In this document: positions 1 through 8,006 of the stretch, one piece after another
How the letters are laid out: every line of letters begins with the position of its first letter
How positions within the stretch are numbered: the stretch's first letter is position 1
DNA from: Pseudomonadota bacterium
Lineage (GTDB): Bacteria > Pseudomonadota > Alphaproteobacteria > Rhizobiales > Rhizobiaceae
NCBI GenBank assembly: GCA_023435335.1
Contig: JAEYRU010000294.1
Location: forward strand, 1-40,383
Length of the DNA: 40,383 nucleotides
Direction of reading: 5' to 3'
Position numbers and translations under genes: made by a program
Notes under the pieces: generated by a model
What the model saw: the letters and a program-made list of their open reading frames with translations, nothing else
Told to the model about the DNA's origin: nothing
Database searches by the model: none

Positions 1-197
1 TCTGCGAATGGTCGTTGTCTCCCTATGCCGTTGATGACAAATGCTCGTGTGGTCCGGTGCGGACGCGCAATGTGGTGCCCGCGCCGCCGCTGTCAATAGC
101 ACAGGCGGCGGGATTAATCACCCCGGCAGTTGTTATCGGCGACCCCCGCTTGCCTCGTCCGCCCCATTGCCATAGGCCTTCGCCCGGAGAGGGATGC

Positions 198-971
198 ATG
201 GACGAGACAGAAGCGCAGTTCCTGGATGTCGAAGGTAGGCGCATAGCCGTTCGCCACCGCGCGGGCGCCGCGCCCGGGTTTGTTTGGCTTGGCGGCTACC
301 GCTCCGACATGAAGGGGACGAAGGCCGCGGCGCTGGATGGCTGGGCGGCGGAAGCCGGCCGTGAGTTCACCCGCCACGACTATTCCGGACACGGCGAGTC
401 CGGCGGCGAGTTCGCCGAGGGCACCATATCGCGCTGGCTGGAGGAGAGCCTCGCCGTCTTCCGCAACTTCACGCGCGGGAAACAGATCCTTGTGGGCTCC
501 TCGATGGGCGGGTGGATCGCGCTGCGCATGGTGCAGGAGCTGCAGAAGGCCGGCGAGGGCGACCGCGTCGGCGGGCTGCTGCTCATCGCTCCGGCGCCGG
601 ACTTCACATCCGAACTGGTCGAGCCGCATCTGAGCGGGGCCCAGCGGCGCGACCTCGCGGAGAAGGGCTGGTTCGGCGAGCCCTCCGAGTATTCCGAAGA
701 TCCCTACGTCTACACCCGCGCGCTGTTCGAGGACGGCGAGAGGAACCGCGTGTTGACCGGCATCATAGACACGCATTGCCCGGTGCACATCCTGCAGGGC
801 ATGCAGGACCCCGACGTGCCCTATGCGCATGCCCTTCGGCTGGTGGAACACCTGCCCGCCGACGACGTGACCCTCTCGCTGGTGCGCGACGGCGACCACC
901 GCCTCTCCCGCCCGCAGGACATCGCCATGCTCATCCGCGCGGCGGAAGGGCTAGTGCAACTCGCCGGCTGA
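198..971 (+). CDS. alpha/beta hydrolase (ABHD10-like serine hydrolase)
   Basis: A 257-residue cytoplasmic alpha/beta hydrolase. The nucleophile elbow GSSMGG lies at residues 100-105 with Ser102 as the likely nucleophile. Asp204 or Asp206 (in LQGMQDPDVP) and His234 (in DGDHRLS) complete the expected triad. The layout resembles the ABHD10 group of small thioesterase/esterase-like hydrolases; the substrate cannot be told from sequence. The ATG at 198 was chosen because GGAGAGGG lies just upstream and the protein begins with a normal hydrolase beta strand; the open frame continues upstream to about position 15, but that extension looks non-coding. The stop is 4 nt before the next gene, so the two are probably co-transcribed. 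No signal peptide is seen. The fold is clear; the exact function is open. Confidence 0.85.
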   Translation: MDETEAQFLDVEGRRIAVRHRAGAAPGFVWLGGYRSDMKGTKAAALDGWAAEAGREFTRHDYSGHGESGGEFAEGTISRWLEESLAVFRNFTRGKQILVGSSMGGWIALRMVQELQKAGEGDRVGGLLLIAPAPDFTSELVEPHLSGAQRRDLAEKGWFGEPSEYSEDPYVYTRALFEDGERNRVLTGIIDTHCPVHILQGMQDPDVPYAHALRLVEHLPADDVTLSLVRDGDHRLSRPQDIAMLIRAAEGLVQLAG

Positions 972-975
972 CGTC

Positions 976-2130
976 ATGCGCCTGTCGATCCCAGTTTCCG
1001 CCTTCGTCGCGGCCATCGTCGGATTCGGCGGGACGCTGGCGCTCATCATCGCCGCCGCCGACGCTCTCGGCGCGACGCGCGACCAGACCGCGAGCTGGGT
1101 CACGGCGATCTGCCTCGCCATTGCCGTCTCGACGCTGGTGCTTTCGCTCCGCTACCGCATGCCGGTCATTACCGCGTGGACGACGCCCGGCCTCGCGCTG
1201 ATCGGCGCGACCAGCGGCTACACGATGAACGACGCGGTGGGCGCCTTCCTCATCACCGGGCTGCTGATCGTGGCGACCGGCCTGTTTCGGCCGTTGACCC
1301 GCCTGATCGCGATGATCCCGGGCTCGGTCGCCTCAGGCATGCTGGCCGGCATCGTTTTCACCTTCTGCGCCGGCGCTGCCCGGGCAGCCGGAACCGACCC
1401 GTTGCTCATACTGCCGCTGGCCGCCATGTTCTTCCTGCTCCGGCTGGTGAGCCCGACCACTTCGGTGATCGCCGTGCTCGTGGGGGGCGTCGTCTACGCC
1501 TCGTTGCTCGGGCGCGTCGGCGCTTTCCCGGTCCCGGGCCTCTCGACGCTCGTCTACACCCATCCTTCCTTCTCCGCCGGCTCCCTGTTTGGTATCGCGC
1601 TGCCGCTCTACCTGGTGACCATGGCTTCGCAGAACCTGCCCGGCATGGCGGTGCTCAAAGGGGCCGGCTATGAGCCGCCCGCCGGCCCGATGCTGGTCGT
1701 CACCGGCCTGACATCCCTGCTCAGCGCGCCATTCAACGCCGTCACATCCAACCTGGCGGCGATCTCGGCCGCCATCTGCACCGGCCCGGAGGTGCATCCG
1801 GATCCGGGCGAGCGCTGGAAGACCGGACCGTTCTATGCGCTGGCCTATGTCGTGTTCGCCGTATTCGGCGCCTCGCTGGTGGCGCTGTTCGCCGTGCTGC
1901 CGGCCAGCCTGATCCTGCTCTTCGCCGGCCTCGCGCTGATCGGACCGCTGGCCAACGCACTGGTCATAGCCATGGCTTCGCCCGAGGACCGGATCGCCGC
2001 TACGGTCGCATTCTTCGCCACCGCTTCGGGCCTGACGGCCCTCGGCATCGGCCCGGCGTTCTGGGGACTGGTGGCGGGCATCGTCGTGCTGGGACTCGAC
2101 AGGCTCAAAAAGCGGCTTCGATTCCAGTAG
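976..2130 (+). CDS. benE: BenE family benzoate/aromatic acid transporter
   Basis: A 384-residue, very hydrophobic inner-membrane protein with about 11-12 predicted membrane spans and short loops. The segment MASQNLPGMAVLKGAGY, near residues 215-231, is characteristic of the BenE family of benzoate/proton symporters, and the length is normal for the family. It starts 4 nt after the hydrolase stop, with no strong ribosome-binding site of its own, which suggests translational coupling. No benzoate catabolic genes lie nearby, so the cargo could be another aromatic or organic acid. The family call is firm; the substrate is inferred from the family only. Confidence 0.85.
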   Translation: MRLSIPVSAFVAAIVGFGGTLALIIAAADALGATRDQTASWVTAICLAIAVSTLVLSLRYRMPVITAWTTPGLALIGATSGYTMNDAVGAFLITGLLIVATGLFRPLTRLIAMIPGSVASGMLAGIVFTFCAGAARAAGTDPLLILPLAAMFFLLRLVSPTTSVIAVLVGGVVYASLLGRVGAFPVPGLSTLVYTHPSFSAGSLFGIALPLYLVTMASQNLPGMAVLKGAGYEPPAGPMLVVTGLTSLLSAPFNAVTSNLAAISAAICTGPEVHPDPGERWKTGPFYALAYVVFAVFGASLVALFAVLPASLILLFAGLALIGPLANALVIAMASPEDRIAATVAFFATASGLTALGIGPAFWGLVAGIVVLGLDRLKKRLRFQ

Positions 2131-2235
2131 CTTATCCGATTTGCACCTGCGCGATATTGAATCGGTTTCCCGCCGTTCCCATTTCGAAATTCAAGCAGCC
2201 ATGGTGGTTGCCCTTTGTGACAAGGAACGGGTGAA

Positions 2236-2688
2236 ATGACCAATTCCGCATTGATCCGTCCCGCGTGGACGCCAGCGACCATCGCGCTGATGGTGATCGG
2301 CTTCATGGTGTTCTGGCCGCTCGGCCTTGCCATGCTCGCCTATATCCTTTGGGGCGACCGCCTCGACGGCTTCAAGCGCGACGTGAACCGCGCGACCGAC
2401 GGCATGTTCGCCGGCTGCGGCAAGCACGGCTTCCGGGCGCATGCCCGCACCGGCAACGTCGCCTTCGACGACTGGCGCGCCAAGGAACTGGAGCGCATCG
2501 AGGAAGAGCGCCGCAAGCTCGACGAGATGCGCGAGGAGTTCGACTCCTACCTGCGCGAACTGCGCCGCGCCAAGGACCAGGCCGAGTTCGACCGCTTCAT
2601 GGCGGAGCGCTCCAAATCCACGCCTGCCCCGACTTCGACCCCGGCGTCGAAGAGGAAGGGCAAGGACGAGGGTCTGCTCGACGACTGA
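2236..2688 (+). CDS. DUF2852 domain-containing membrane protein
   Basis: A 150-residue protein with an N-terminal hydrophobic span at about residues 13-37 (WTPATIALMVIGFMVFWPLG onward), followed by a charged helical region at about 75-135. That region is rich in Glu, Arg and Lys with heptad-like spacing and probably forms a coiled coil on the cytoplasmic side. A basic low-complexity tail follows. This matches the DUF2852 family, common in Rhizobiales and of unknown function. The start ATG is preceded by AAGGAACGG. A strong terminator follows at 2717-2741, so this gene is the last of its transcript. Confidence 0.85.
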   Translation: MTNSALIRPAWTPATIALMVIGFMVFWPLGLAMLAYILWGDRLDGFKRDVNRATDGMFAGCGKHGFRAHARTGNVAFDDWRAKELERIEEERRKLDEMREEFDSYLRELRRAKDQAEFDRFMAERSKSTPAPTSTPASKRKGKDEGLLDD

Positions 2689-2716
2689 GCCGCCCCAGCG
2701 GATTACGAAATGAACG

Positions 2717-2741
2717 ACGGCGCCTCCGGGCGCCGTTTTTC
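2717..2741 (+). terminator. intrinsic terminator after DUF2852 gene
   Basis: A perfect 7-bp GC stem (CGGCGCC, TCCG loop, GGCGCCG) is followed directly by five T residues at 2736-2740. It ends the plus-strand DUF2852 transcript. The T-run also overlaps the stop codon of the minus-strand small gene at 2740, so the convergent genes share this hairpin; in the minus direction the T-tract is weaker. Confidence 0.85.
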
Positions 2742-2919
2742 ATTCGACCGGTGGTGCTTTAATGCGACGTCCGACTTTAGCCTCAGCGATTTCGCGGAGT
2801 TTGATTAGTCCGCCTACTTCGCGCTCGATTGCGGCTCTCAAACGTTGGTCGTGCCCCGGCAGGAAGTCACCACCCTGAGTGCGCTCACCACAACCGCATT
2901 CACAGTATTTCGAAGCCAT
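2740..2919 (-). CDS. small cysteine-rich CxCGCG protein, 59 residues
   Basis: A 59-residue minus-strand ORF, ATG at 2919 and TGA at 2742-2740. The N-terminus is MASKYCECGCGERTQGGDFL, with three closely spaced cysteines (6, 8, 10) followed by GGDFLPGHDQRLRAAIE, a conserved-looking Gly-His-Asp turn, and then a basic helical tail ending RRIKAPPVE. GGAGGGG lies at a good distance upstream of the ATG. Cys6/Cys8/Cys10 with His23 could form a small metal-binding knuckle. I recall similar short CxCGC...PGHD segments in other bacterial proteins but cannot name a function. The codons are less GC-rich than those of the neighbours. It is convergent with the DUF2852 gene and divergent from the metallopeptidase gene. 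Confidence 0.7.
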   Translation of the reverse strand: MASKYCECGCGERTQGGDFLPGHDQRLRAAIEREVGGLIKLREIAEAKVGRRIKAPPVE

Positions 2920-2983
2920 TTTCCCCTCCGGTGATCCGTCAAACGTTACTCTGCTGCCTCATCGAATCAACTAAGATCGATCA

Positions 2984-3736
2984 ATGTCCTTTGCCCTCCT
3001 GAGACGCGCCCGTGCGCCCGCAGCACCCATCCTCCGCGAGCACGCGGTGGCCGGGCGCGTGCTGCCGTTGCGCATCATGGAGAACGCGCGCGCCACGCGG
3101 CTGACGCTCAGGATCGACGCCGGCGGCAAGGGGCTGCGGGTGACCGTGCCTCCTGGCGTGCCGGCGCGCGAAGTCGACCGCTTCATCGACAGGCACCGCG
3201 GCTGGCTCGAGGAACGCCTGGCCAAGGTGCCGGACCGGCCGCAGGTCCGGCCGGGCATCAAGGTCCCGATACGCGGCGTGCCGCATCTCATCGTCCACGA
3301 GCCGGACCGACGCGGCACGGTTGAGATCGCGGCCGGCACGGACGGTCCGCTGCTGATCGTGCATGGCGACCGCCGCCACCTGCCGCGCCGCATCTCCGAC
3401 TACCTGAAACGCGAGGCGAAAGCCGAGATCGGGGCGCTGGTGGCGAAACACACGCAGACGGTAGGCCGCAAGGCGAAGGCGATCCGCTTCAAGGACACCA
3501 CGTCGCGCTGGGGCTCCTGCACGTCGGACGGCACGCTCGCCTTCTCCTGGCGCATCATGATGGCGCCACGCCCGGTGATCGACTACCTCGTCGCGCACGA
3601 GGTCGCGCATCTCAGGGAGATGAACCACGGGCCGAAATTCTGGAAGCTGTGCAGGGAACTGGCGCCCGACACGGACCGCTGCAAGGTCTGGCTGAAGCGC
3701 AACGGCAGCGCGCTGCAGGCGATCGATTTCGGTTAG
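2984..3736 (+). CDS. YgjP/SprT-type zinc metallopeptidase (M48-like, DUF45)
   Basis: A 250-residue protein with the zinc-protease signature HEVAHL at residues 205-210 (His205, Glu206, His209) and the third-ligand region NHGPKFW at 214-220 (His215). The segment DTTSRWGSCTSDGTLAFSWR, at 171-190, is typical of the YgjP/DUF45 (SprT-like) family. An N-terminal beta-rich region precedes it. There is no signal peptide, so it is probably cytoplasmic. Family members have been called metal-dependent hydrolases or DNA-associated proteases, but their physiological substrate is not established. No clear Shine-Dalgarno precedes the ATG; the start was taken because the protein reads well from there. Confidence 0.85.
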   Translation: MSFALLRRARAPAAPILREHAVAGRVLPLRIMENARATRLTLRIDAGGKGLRVTVPPGVPAREVDRFIDRHRGWLEERLAKVPDRPQVRPGIKVPIRGVPHLIVHEPDRRGTVEIAAGTDGPLLIVHGDRRHLPRRISDYLKREAKAEIGALVAKHTQTVGRKAKAIRFKDTTSRWGSCTSDGTLAFSWRIMMAPRPVIDYLVAHEVAHLREMNHGPKFWKLCRELAPDTDRCKVWLKRNGSALQAIDFG

Positions 3737-3810
3737 CCCCTGTCCCCCCTCTGCCTTGCGGGAGGGTCATGCGCCTCGACTCCTGCGCCTTTACATCCTA
3801 TCTCCATTCC

Positions 3811-4470
3811 ATGAGCCTCGACATCAAGATCTGCGGCCTGAAGACGCCGGAAGCGCTGGACGCGGCACTCGCGGGCGGGGCGAGCCATGTCGGCTTCATT
3901 TTCTTCGAAAAGAGCCCGCGAAACATCGCGCCCGAGGCAGCGGGACGTCTGCGCGCGCCAGCGAAAGGCAAGGCGAAGGCGGTGGCCGTGACGGTCGACG
4001 CAGACGACGCCTTACTCGACGAGATCATCGCCGGGATGTCGCCCGACATGCTGCAACTGCACGGCAGGGAGACGCCGGAGCGGGTCGCGGAGGTGAAGGC
4101 GCGCTACGGCCTTCCGGTGATGAAGGCACTGGCGGTCAGCGAGGGGGCAGACCTCGACAAGGCGAAGCCCTATGTAGGCATCGCCGACCGGTTCCTGTTC
4201 GACGCCAAACCGCCGGCAGGCTCGGAACTGCCGGGCGGCAATGGCGTGGCCTTCGATTGGGCGATCCTCGCCGCACTTGACCGGAACGTGGATTACATGC
4301 TTTCCGGAGGCTTGAGCGCCGCTAATGTCGGCGATGCCCTGCGACTGGCGAACCCGCCCGGAATAGACGTTTCCTCCGGCGTCGAAAGCGCGCCGGGCGT
4401 CAAGGACGCGGCGCTGATCGACGCATTCTTCCGGGCGGTCAGGGCGGCGCAGGAAAGCCGCGCGGCCTGA
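3811..4470 (+). CDS. trpF: phosphoribosylanthranilate isomerase
   Basis: A 219-residue (beta/alpha)8 enzyme that converts N-(5-phosphoribosyl)anthranilate to the deoxyribulose phosphate (CdRP) in tryptophan synthesis. The N-terminal KICGLK carries the catalytic cysteine (Cys8). The catalytic aspartate lies in FLFDAK, and the phosphate-binding loops LSGGLS and VSSGVES are present. The ATG at 3811 gives the family-like start MSLDIKICG but has no clear Shine-Dalgarno. An in-frame ATG at 3769, with GGGAGGG 2-8 nt upstream, would add 14 atypical residues, so the exact start is uncertain. It is first in the trpF-trpB-orf-trpA-accD-folC cluster, as in many Rhizobiales. Confidence 0.93.
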   Translation: MSLDIKICGLKTPEALDAALAGGASHVGFIFFEKSPRNIAPEAAGRLRAPAKGKAKAVAVTVDADDALLDEIIAGMSPDMLQLHGRETPERVAEVKARYGLPVMKALAVSEGADLDKAKPYVGIADRFLFDAKPPAGSELPGGNGVAFDWAILAALDRNVDYMLSGGLSAANVGDALRLANPPGIDVSSGVESAPGVKDAALIDAFFRAVRAAQESRAA

Positions 4471-4514
4471 AACCCGGCAACAAGGGCGGCCCGCGGGGTC
4501 GCGAGGAGACACGC

Positions 4515-5735
4515 TTGAACAAGCCGGCGCTGCCCAATTCCTTCCGTACCGGACCCGACGAGCAGGGCATGTTCGGCATTTTCGGCGGACGCTTCGTCGC
4601 CGAGACGCTGATGCCGCTCATCCTCGACCTGGAGAAGGAATGGCACGCGGCGAAGAATGATCCGGCCTTCAAGGAAGAGCTGCAGTCGCTCTCGACCCAT
4701 TATGCCGGTCGGCCCTCCAAGCTCTATTTCGCCGAAGGGCTGACCAGGCATCTCGGCGGCGCCAAGGTCTATTTCAAGCGCGAGGACCTGAACCACACCG
4801 GCAGCCACAAGATCAACAACTGTCTCGGCCAGATCCTGCTGGCCAAGCGCATGGGCAAGACGCGCATCATCGCGGAGACCGGCGCCGGCCAGCACGGCGT
4901 GGCCTCGGCCACCGTGTCGGCGCGTTTCGGCTTCCCCTGCGTGGTCTACATGGGCGCCACCGACGTGGAGCGGCAGAAGCCCAACGTCTTCCGCATGAAG
5001 CTGCTGGGCGCGGAGGTGCGGCCGGTATCGTCCGGGCACGGCACGCTCAAGGATGCAATGAACGAAGCGCTGCGCGACTGGGTCACCAACGTGCACGACA
5101 CCTATTACCTGATCGGTACGGCGGCTGGCCCGCACCCCTATCCGGAGCTGGTGCGCGAATTCCAGTCGGTGATAGGCACCGAGGCGCGCTCCCAGATCGT
5201 GGAGCAGGAAGGCCGACTGCCCGACATGGTCATCGCCGCCGTCGGTGGCGGCTCGAACGCGATCGGCATCTTCCACCCCTTCCTCGACGACAAGGAGGTC
5301 GAGATCGTCGGCGTGGAAGCCGGCGGCCGCGGGTTGGAGGGTATCGAGCACTGCGCCTCGATGAGCGCCGGCAAGCCCGGCGTGCTGCATGGCAACCGCA
5401 CCTACCTGCTGCAGAACGAGGACGGGCAGATCCTCGACGGCCACTCGATCTCGGCCGGCCTCGACTATCCCGGCGTGGGGCCGGAGCACTCCTGGCTGCG
5501 CGACTCGGGCCGCGTCAAATATGTGCCGATCCTCGACGACGAGGCGCTGGAGGCCTTCCAGCTCACCACCAAGGTGGAAGGCATCATCCCGGCGCTGGAA
5601 TCGGCGCACGCCATCGCCCAGGTGATGAAGGTCGCGCCGAAGATGGGCAAGGACAAGGTCATCATCGTCAACCTCTCCGGCCGAGGCGACAAGGACGTGC
5701 ATACCGTCGCCAAGATGATGGGCATGGAGATCTAA
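4515..5735 (+). CDS. trpB: tryptophan synthase beta chain
   Basis: A 406-residue PLP enzyme that condenses indole with serine to give tryptophan, acting with TrpA in an alpha2beta2 complex. The PLP-binding lysine is Lys99 in HTGSHKINN (residues 94-102). The glycine-rich phosphate-binding loop GGGSNA and the C-terminal NLSGRGDKD are also present. The length is normal for the family. The start codon is TTG at 4515, supported by GAGGAG 8 nt upstream and by the usual N-terminus MNKPALPNSF. The 3' end carries GGAGA at 5726-5730, which serves as the ribosome-binding site of the next, unexpected ORF. Confidence 0.97.
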   Translation: MNKPALPNSFRTGPDEQGMFGIFGGRFVAETLMPLILDLEKEWHAAKNDPAFKEELQSLSTHYAGRPSKLYFAEGLTRHLGGAKVYFKREDLNHTGSHKINNCLGQILLAKRMGKTRIIAETGAGQHGVASATVSARFGFPCVVYMGATDVERQKPNVFRMKLLGAEVRPVSSGHGTLKDAMNEALRDWVTNVHDTYYLIGTAAGPHPYPELVREFQSVIGTEARSQIVEQEGRLPDMVIAAVGGGSNAIGIFHPFLDDKEVEIVGVEAGGRGLEGIEHCASMSAGKPGVLHGNRTYLLQNEDGQILDGHSISAGLDYPGVGPEHSWLRDSGRVKYVPILDDEALEAFQLTTKVEGIIPALESAHAIAQVMKVAPKMGKDKVIIVNLSGRGDKDVHTVAKMMGMEI

Positions 5736-5736
5736 A

Positions 5737-6156
5737 GTGCGCGTGCTGCAGACGTTGGGACATCGCCCAGGTTTTCCACCTACCCCGTTTTATTATCGCC
5801 GCGACTCCACCGGAGTGCGCATTGAGAGTATTCTCGGCCAGCGCATTCGCCGAACGGTTGACACCCTGACATGGAGCAACATTCTCGGCGCCATCGAAAG
5901 TGAAAGCTCGAGAGTCTTCGGGGTTTCGGCCAGTCTGAATTCGGAGCTGGCGGCGCCGAAGGTTCATGAAGTCATTGCAGGGCCTTTGGGGACAAGCGAC
6001 ACGCGGGTACTAGCCTATGTAACCGCGGTGCTTGTGCACGAGGGCTCATTGATAATCGAGCACGGCCCAAGAGGCGAGGACCTCGACGCTAGGGTCTTCC
6101 TACGTCGCTCAGACTTCGTGAACGTAGACTACGCGACGAGGCATCCCGAAGCATGA
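5737..6156 (+). CDS. unrecognised 139-residue ORF between trpB and trpA
   Basis: A 139-residue ORF starting at GTG 5737, one base after the trpB stop, with GGAGA 6 nt upstream. Its TGA (6154-6156) overlaps the trpA ATG (6153) as ATGA. I do not recognise the protein. It is soluble-looking, with no membrane span, a helical stretch around residues 40-60 and a mixed alpha/beta region (VLAYVTAVLVHEGSLIIEHG) at about 91-110. The amino-acid composition looks like a real protein rather than a frame shadow. Base use differs from the flanking genes, with more TTT, TTA, TAT, GTA and AGA codons. TrpB and TrpA are normally adjacent, so this looks like an insertion that has become coupled to trpA translation. 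Function unknown. Confidence 0.65.
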   Translation: MRVLQTLGHRPGFPPTPFYYRRDSTGVRIESILGQRIRRTVDTLTWSNILGAIESESSRVFGVSASLNSELAAPKVHEVIAGPLGTSDTRVLAYVTAVLVHEGSLIIEHGPRGEDLDARVFLRRSDFVNVDYATRHPEA

Positions 6157-6992
6157 TCACCCGTATTGACCGCCGCATGGCGAAGCTGAAAGCCGAGGGC
6201 CGGCCGGCGCTCGTCACCTATTTCATGGGCGGCGATCCGGACTACGAAACCTCGCTGTCCATCATGAAGGCGTTGCCGAAGGCGGGCTCCGACGTGATCG
6301 AGCTCGGAATGCCGTTTTCCGACCCCATGGCGGACGGACCGGCCATCCAGGCGGCCGGGCTGCGCGCGCTGAAGGCGGGACAGACGCTGGCGAAGACACT
6401 CCGGATGGCCGCCGAATTCCGCACGGGCGACGACGAGACGCCGATCGTTCTGATGGGCTACTACAACCCGATCTACATCTATGGAGTGGAACGCTTCCTC
6501 TCCGATGCCAAGGCGTCGGGCATCGACGGTCTGATCGTGGTCGACCTGCCGCCGGAGATGGACGAGGAGCTTTGCGTCCCGGCCCTGCGGGCGGGCCTGA
6601 ACTTCATCCGGCTCGCCACGCCCACCACCGACGACAGGCGCCTGCCCAAGGTGCTCGAGAACACCTCCGGCTTCGTCTACTACGTCTCGATGACCGGCAT
6701 CACCGGTTCGGCCCTGCCCGACACCTCGAAAGTGGCCGGCGCGGTGGCCCGCATAAAGGGCCACACCGAGCTTCCCGTCTGCGTCGGTTTCGGCGTGAAG
6801 ACCGCCGAGCAGGCGCGCGTGATCGGGCAGGCGGCCGACGGCGTGGTGGTGGGGACGGCCATCGTCAACGCCGTGGCCAACGTGCTTGCTCCGGACGGAC
6901 GCAAGACCGCCGATCCGGCCGAAGCGGTTGCCACGCTGGTCGGCGGTCTGGCGCAGGGCGTTCGCTCCGCCCGCCTTGCCGCAGCCGAATAG
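6153..6992 (+). CDS. trpA: tryptophan synthase alpha chain
   Basis: A 279-residue TIM-barrel enzyme that cleaves indole-3-glycerol phosphate to indole and glyceraldehyde 3-phosphate and channels indole to TrpB. The catalytic residues Glu50 (IELGMPFSDP) and Asp61 (MADGPAIQ) are present, as are the phosphate-binding FGVKTAEQA region and VVGTAIV near the C-terminus. The length is normal. The ATG overlaps the stop of the preceding orphan ORF by 4 nt (ATGA), so trpA translation probably depends on translation of that ORF; no separate strong ribosome-binding site is visible. accD follows after 36 nt. Confidence 0.96.
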   Translation: MITRIDRRMAKLKAEGRPALVTYFMGGDPDYETSLSIMKALPKAGSDVIELGMPFSDPMADGPAIQAAGLRALKAGQTLAKTLRMAAEFRTGDDETPIVLMGYYNPIYIYGVERFLSDAKASGIDGLIVVDLPPEMDEELCVPALRAGLNFIRLATPTTDDRRLPKVLENTSGFVYYVSMTGITGSALPDTSKVAGAVARIKGHTELPVCVGFGVKTAEQARVIGQAADGVVVGTAIVNAVANVLAPDGRKTADPAEAVATLVGGLAQGVRSARLAAAE

Positions 6993-7028
6993 CTGTCCCA
7001 TCTTTCAGGACAAGCAGGAGACGCTGCC

Positions 7029-7958
7029 ATGAACTGGATAAACAACTTCGTCCGGCCGAAGATCAACTCCATGCTCGGCCGGCGCGACATGCCGGAGAAC
7101 CTCTGGATCAAGGATCCGGAAACCGGCGAGATGGTCTTCCACAAGGACCTCGAGCAGAACCAGTGGGTCATCCCGTCGTCCGGCTATCACATGAAGATCG
7201 CCGCCAGGGAGCGGCTGAAGTGCTTCCTCGACGAGGGCCAGTACGAGGTGCTGGAGAATCCCAAGGTCGTCATCGACCCGCTGAAGTTCCGCGACGAGAA
7301 ACGTTACGTGGACCGGCTCAAGGACGCCCGGGCCAAGACATCGCTGGAGGACGCCGTCGTGGCGGCGACCGGGACGATCGAGGGCCTTCCCATCACGGCC
7401 GCGGTGCAGGACTTCGCCTTCATGGGCGGCTCGCTGGGCATGGCCGCCGGCGAGACGATCATCCGCGCATTCGAGGTCGCCCGCGAGCAGCGCCGGCCGA
7501 TGGTGCTGTTTGCCGCTTCCGGCGGTGCGCGCATGCAGGAGGGCATTCTTTCGCTCATGCAGCTGCCGCGTACCACGGTCGCCGTCGACCGGCTGAAGGA
7601 GGCCGGCCTCCCTTACGTGGTTGTGCTGACCAACCCGACCACCGGCGGCGTGACCGCCTCCTATGCCATGCTTGGAGACGTCCACATCGCCGAGCCCGGC
7701 GCGCTGATCGGTTTCGCCGGCCCCCGCGTGATCGAGCAGACCATCCGCGAGAAGCTTCCGGAAGGGTTCCAGCGCGCCGAGTACCTGATGCAGCACGGAA
7801 TGGTCGACATGGTCGTGTCGCGCCTCGACATGAAGGCGACGGTGGCGCGGCTCCTGCGCATGCTGCTGAAGCAGCCGGCGAAGGTTGAAGAGACCGAGCC
7901 GCCGATCGCACTGCCGCCGCCGGCGGAGGCCGAGGTTCAGCAGCCGCACTCCGCCTGA
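7029..7958 (+). CDS. accD: acetyl-CoA carboxylase carboxyltransferase subunit beta
   Basis: A 309-residue subunit that, with AccA, transfers carboxyl from biotin to acetyl-CoA to make malonyl-CoA for fatty-acid synthesis. The crotonase-like core is clear: GGSLGMAAGE, ASGGARMQEG, NPTTGGVTASYAM and GFAGPRVIEQT. The N-terminus, which in E. coli carries a four-cysteine zinc ribbon, has no such cysteines (ENLWIKDPETGEMVFHKDL then QWVIPSSGYHM). As I recall, this loss is usual in Rhizobiales. The C-terminal tail is Pro/Glu/Ala rich. AGGAG lies upstream of the ATG. The trpA-accD-folC arrangement is common in alphaproteobacteria. Confidence 0.95.
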   Translation: MNWINNFVRPKINSMLGRRDMPENLWIKDPETGEMVFHKDLEQNQWVIPSSGYHMKIAARERLKCFLDEGQYEVLENPKVVIDPLKFRDEKRYVDRLKDARAKTSLEDAVVAATGTIEGLPITAAVQDFAFMGGSLGMAAGETIIRAFEVAREQRRPMVLFAASGGARMQEGILSLMQLPRTTVAVDRLKEAGLPYVVVLTNPTTGGVTASYAMLGDVHIAEPGALIGFAGPRVIEQTIREKLPEGFQRAEYLMQHGMVDMVVSRLDMKATVARLLRMLLKQPAKVEETEPPIALPPPAEAEVQQPHSA

Positions 7959-8006
7959 GGCCGCGCCGAAACCCTCATTGCAGCATCTTCGCGGCCGGGA
8001 ACCCGT

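Noticed and set aside
4293..5702. 469-codon open frame on the minus strand opposite trpF/trpB
   Set aside because: It is antisense to clear trp genes, its composition is Arg/His/Gly-rich, and no family is visible. It is a shadow of GC-rich codons.
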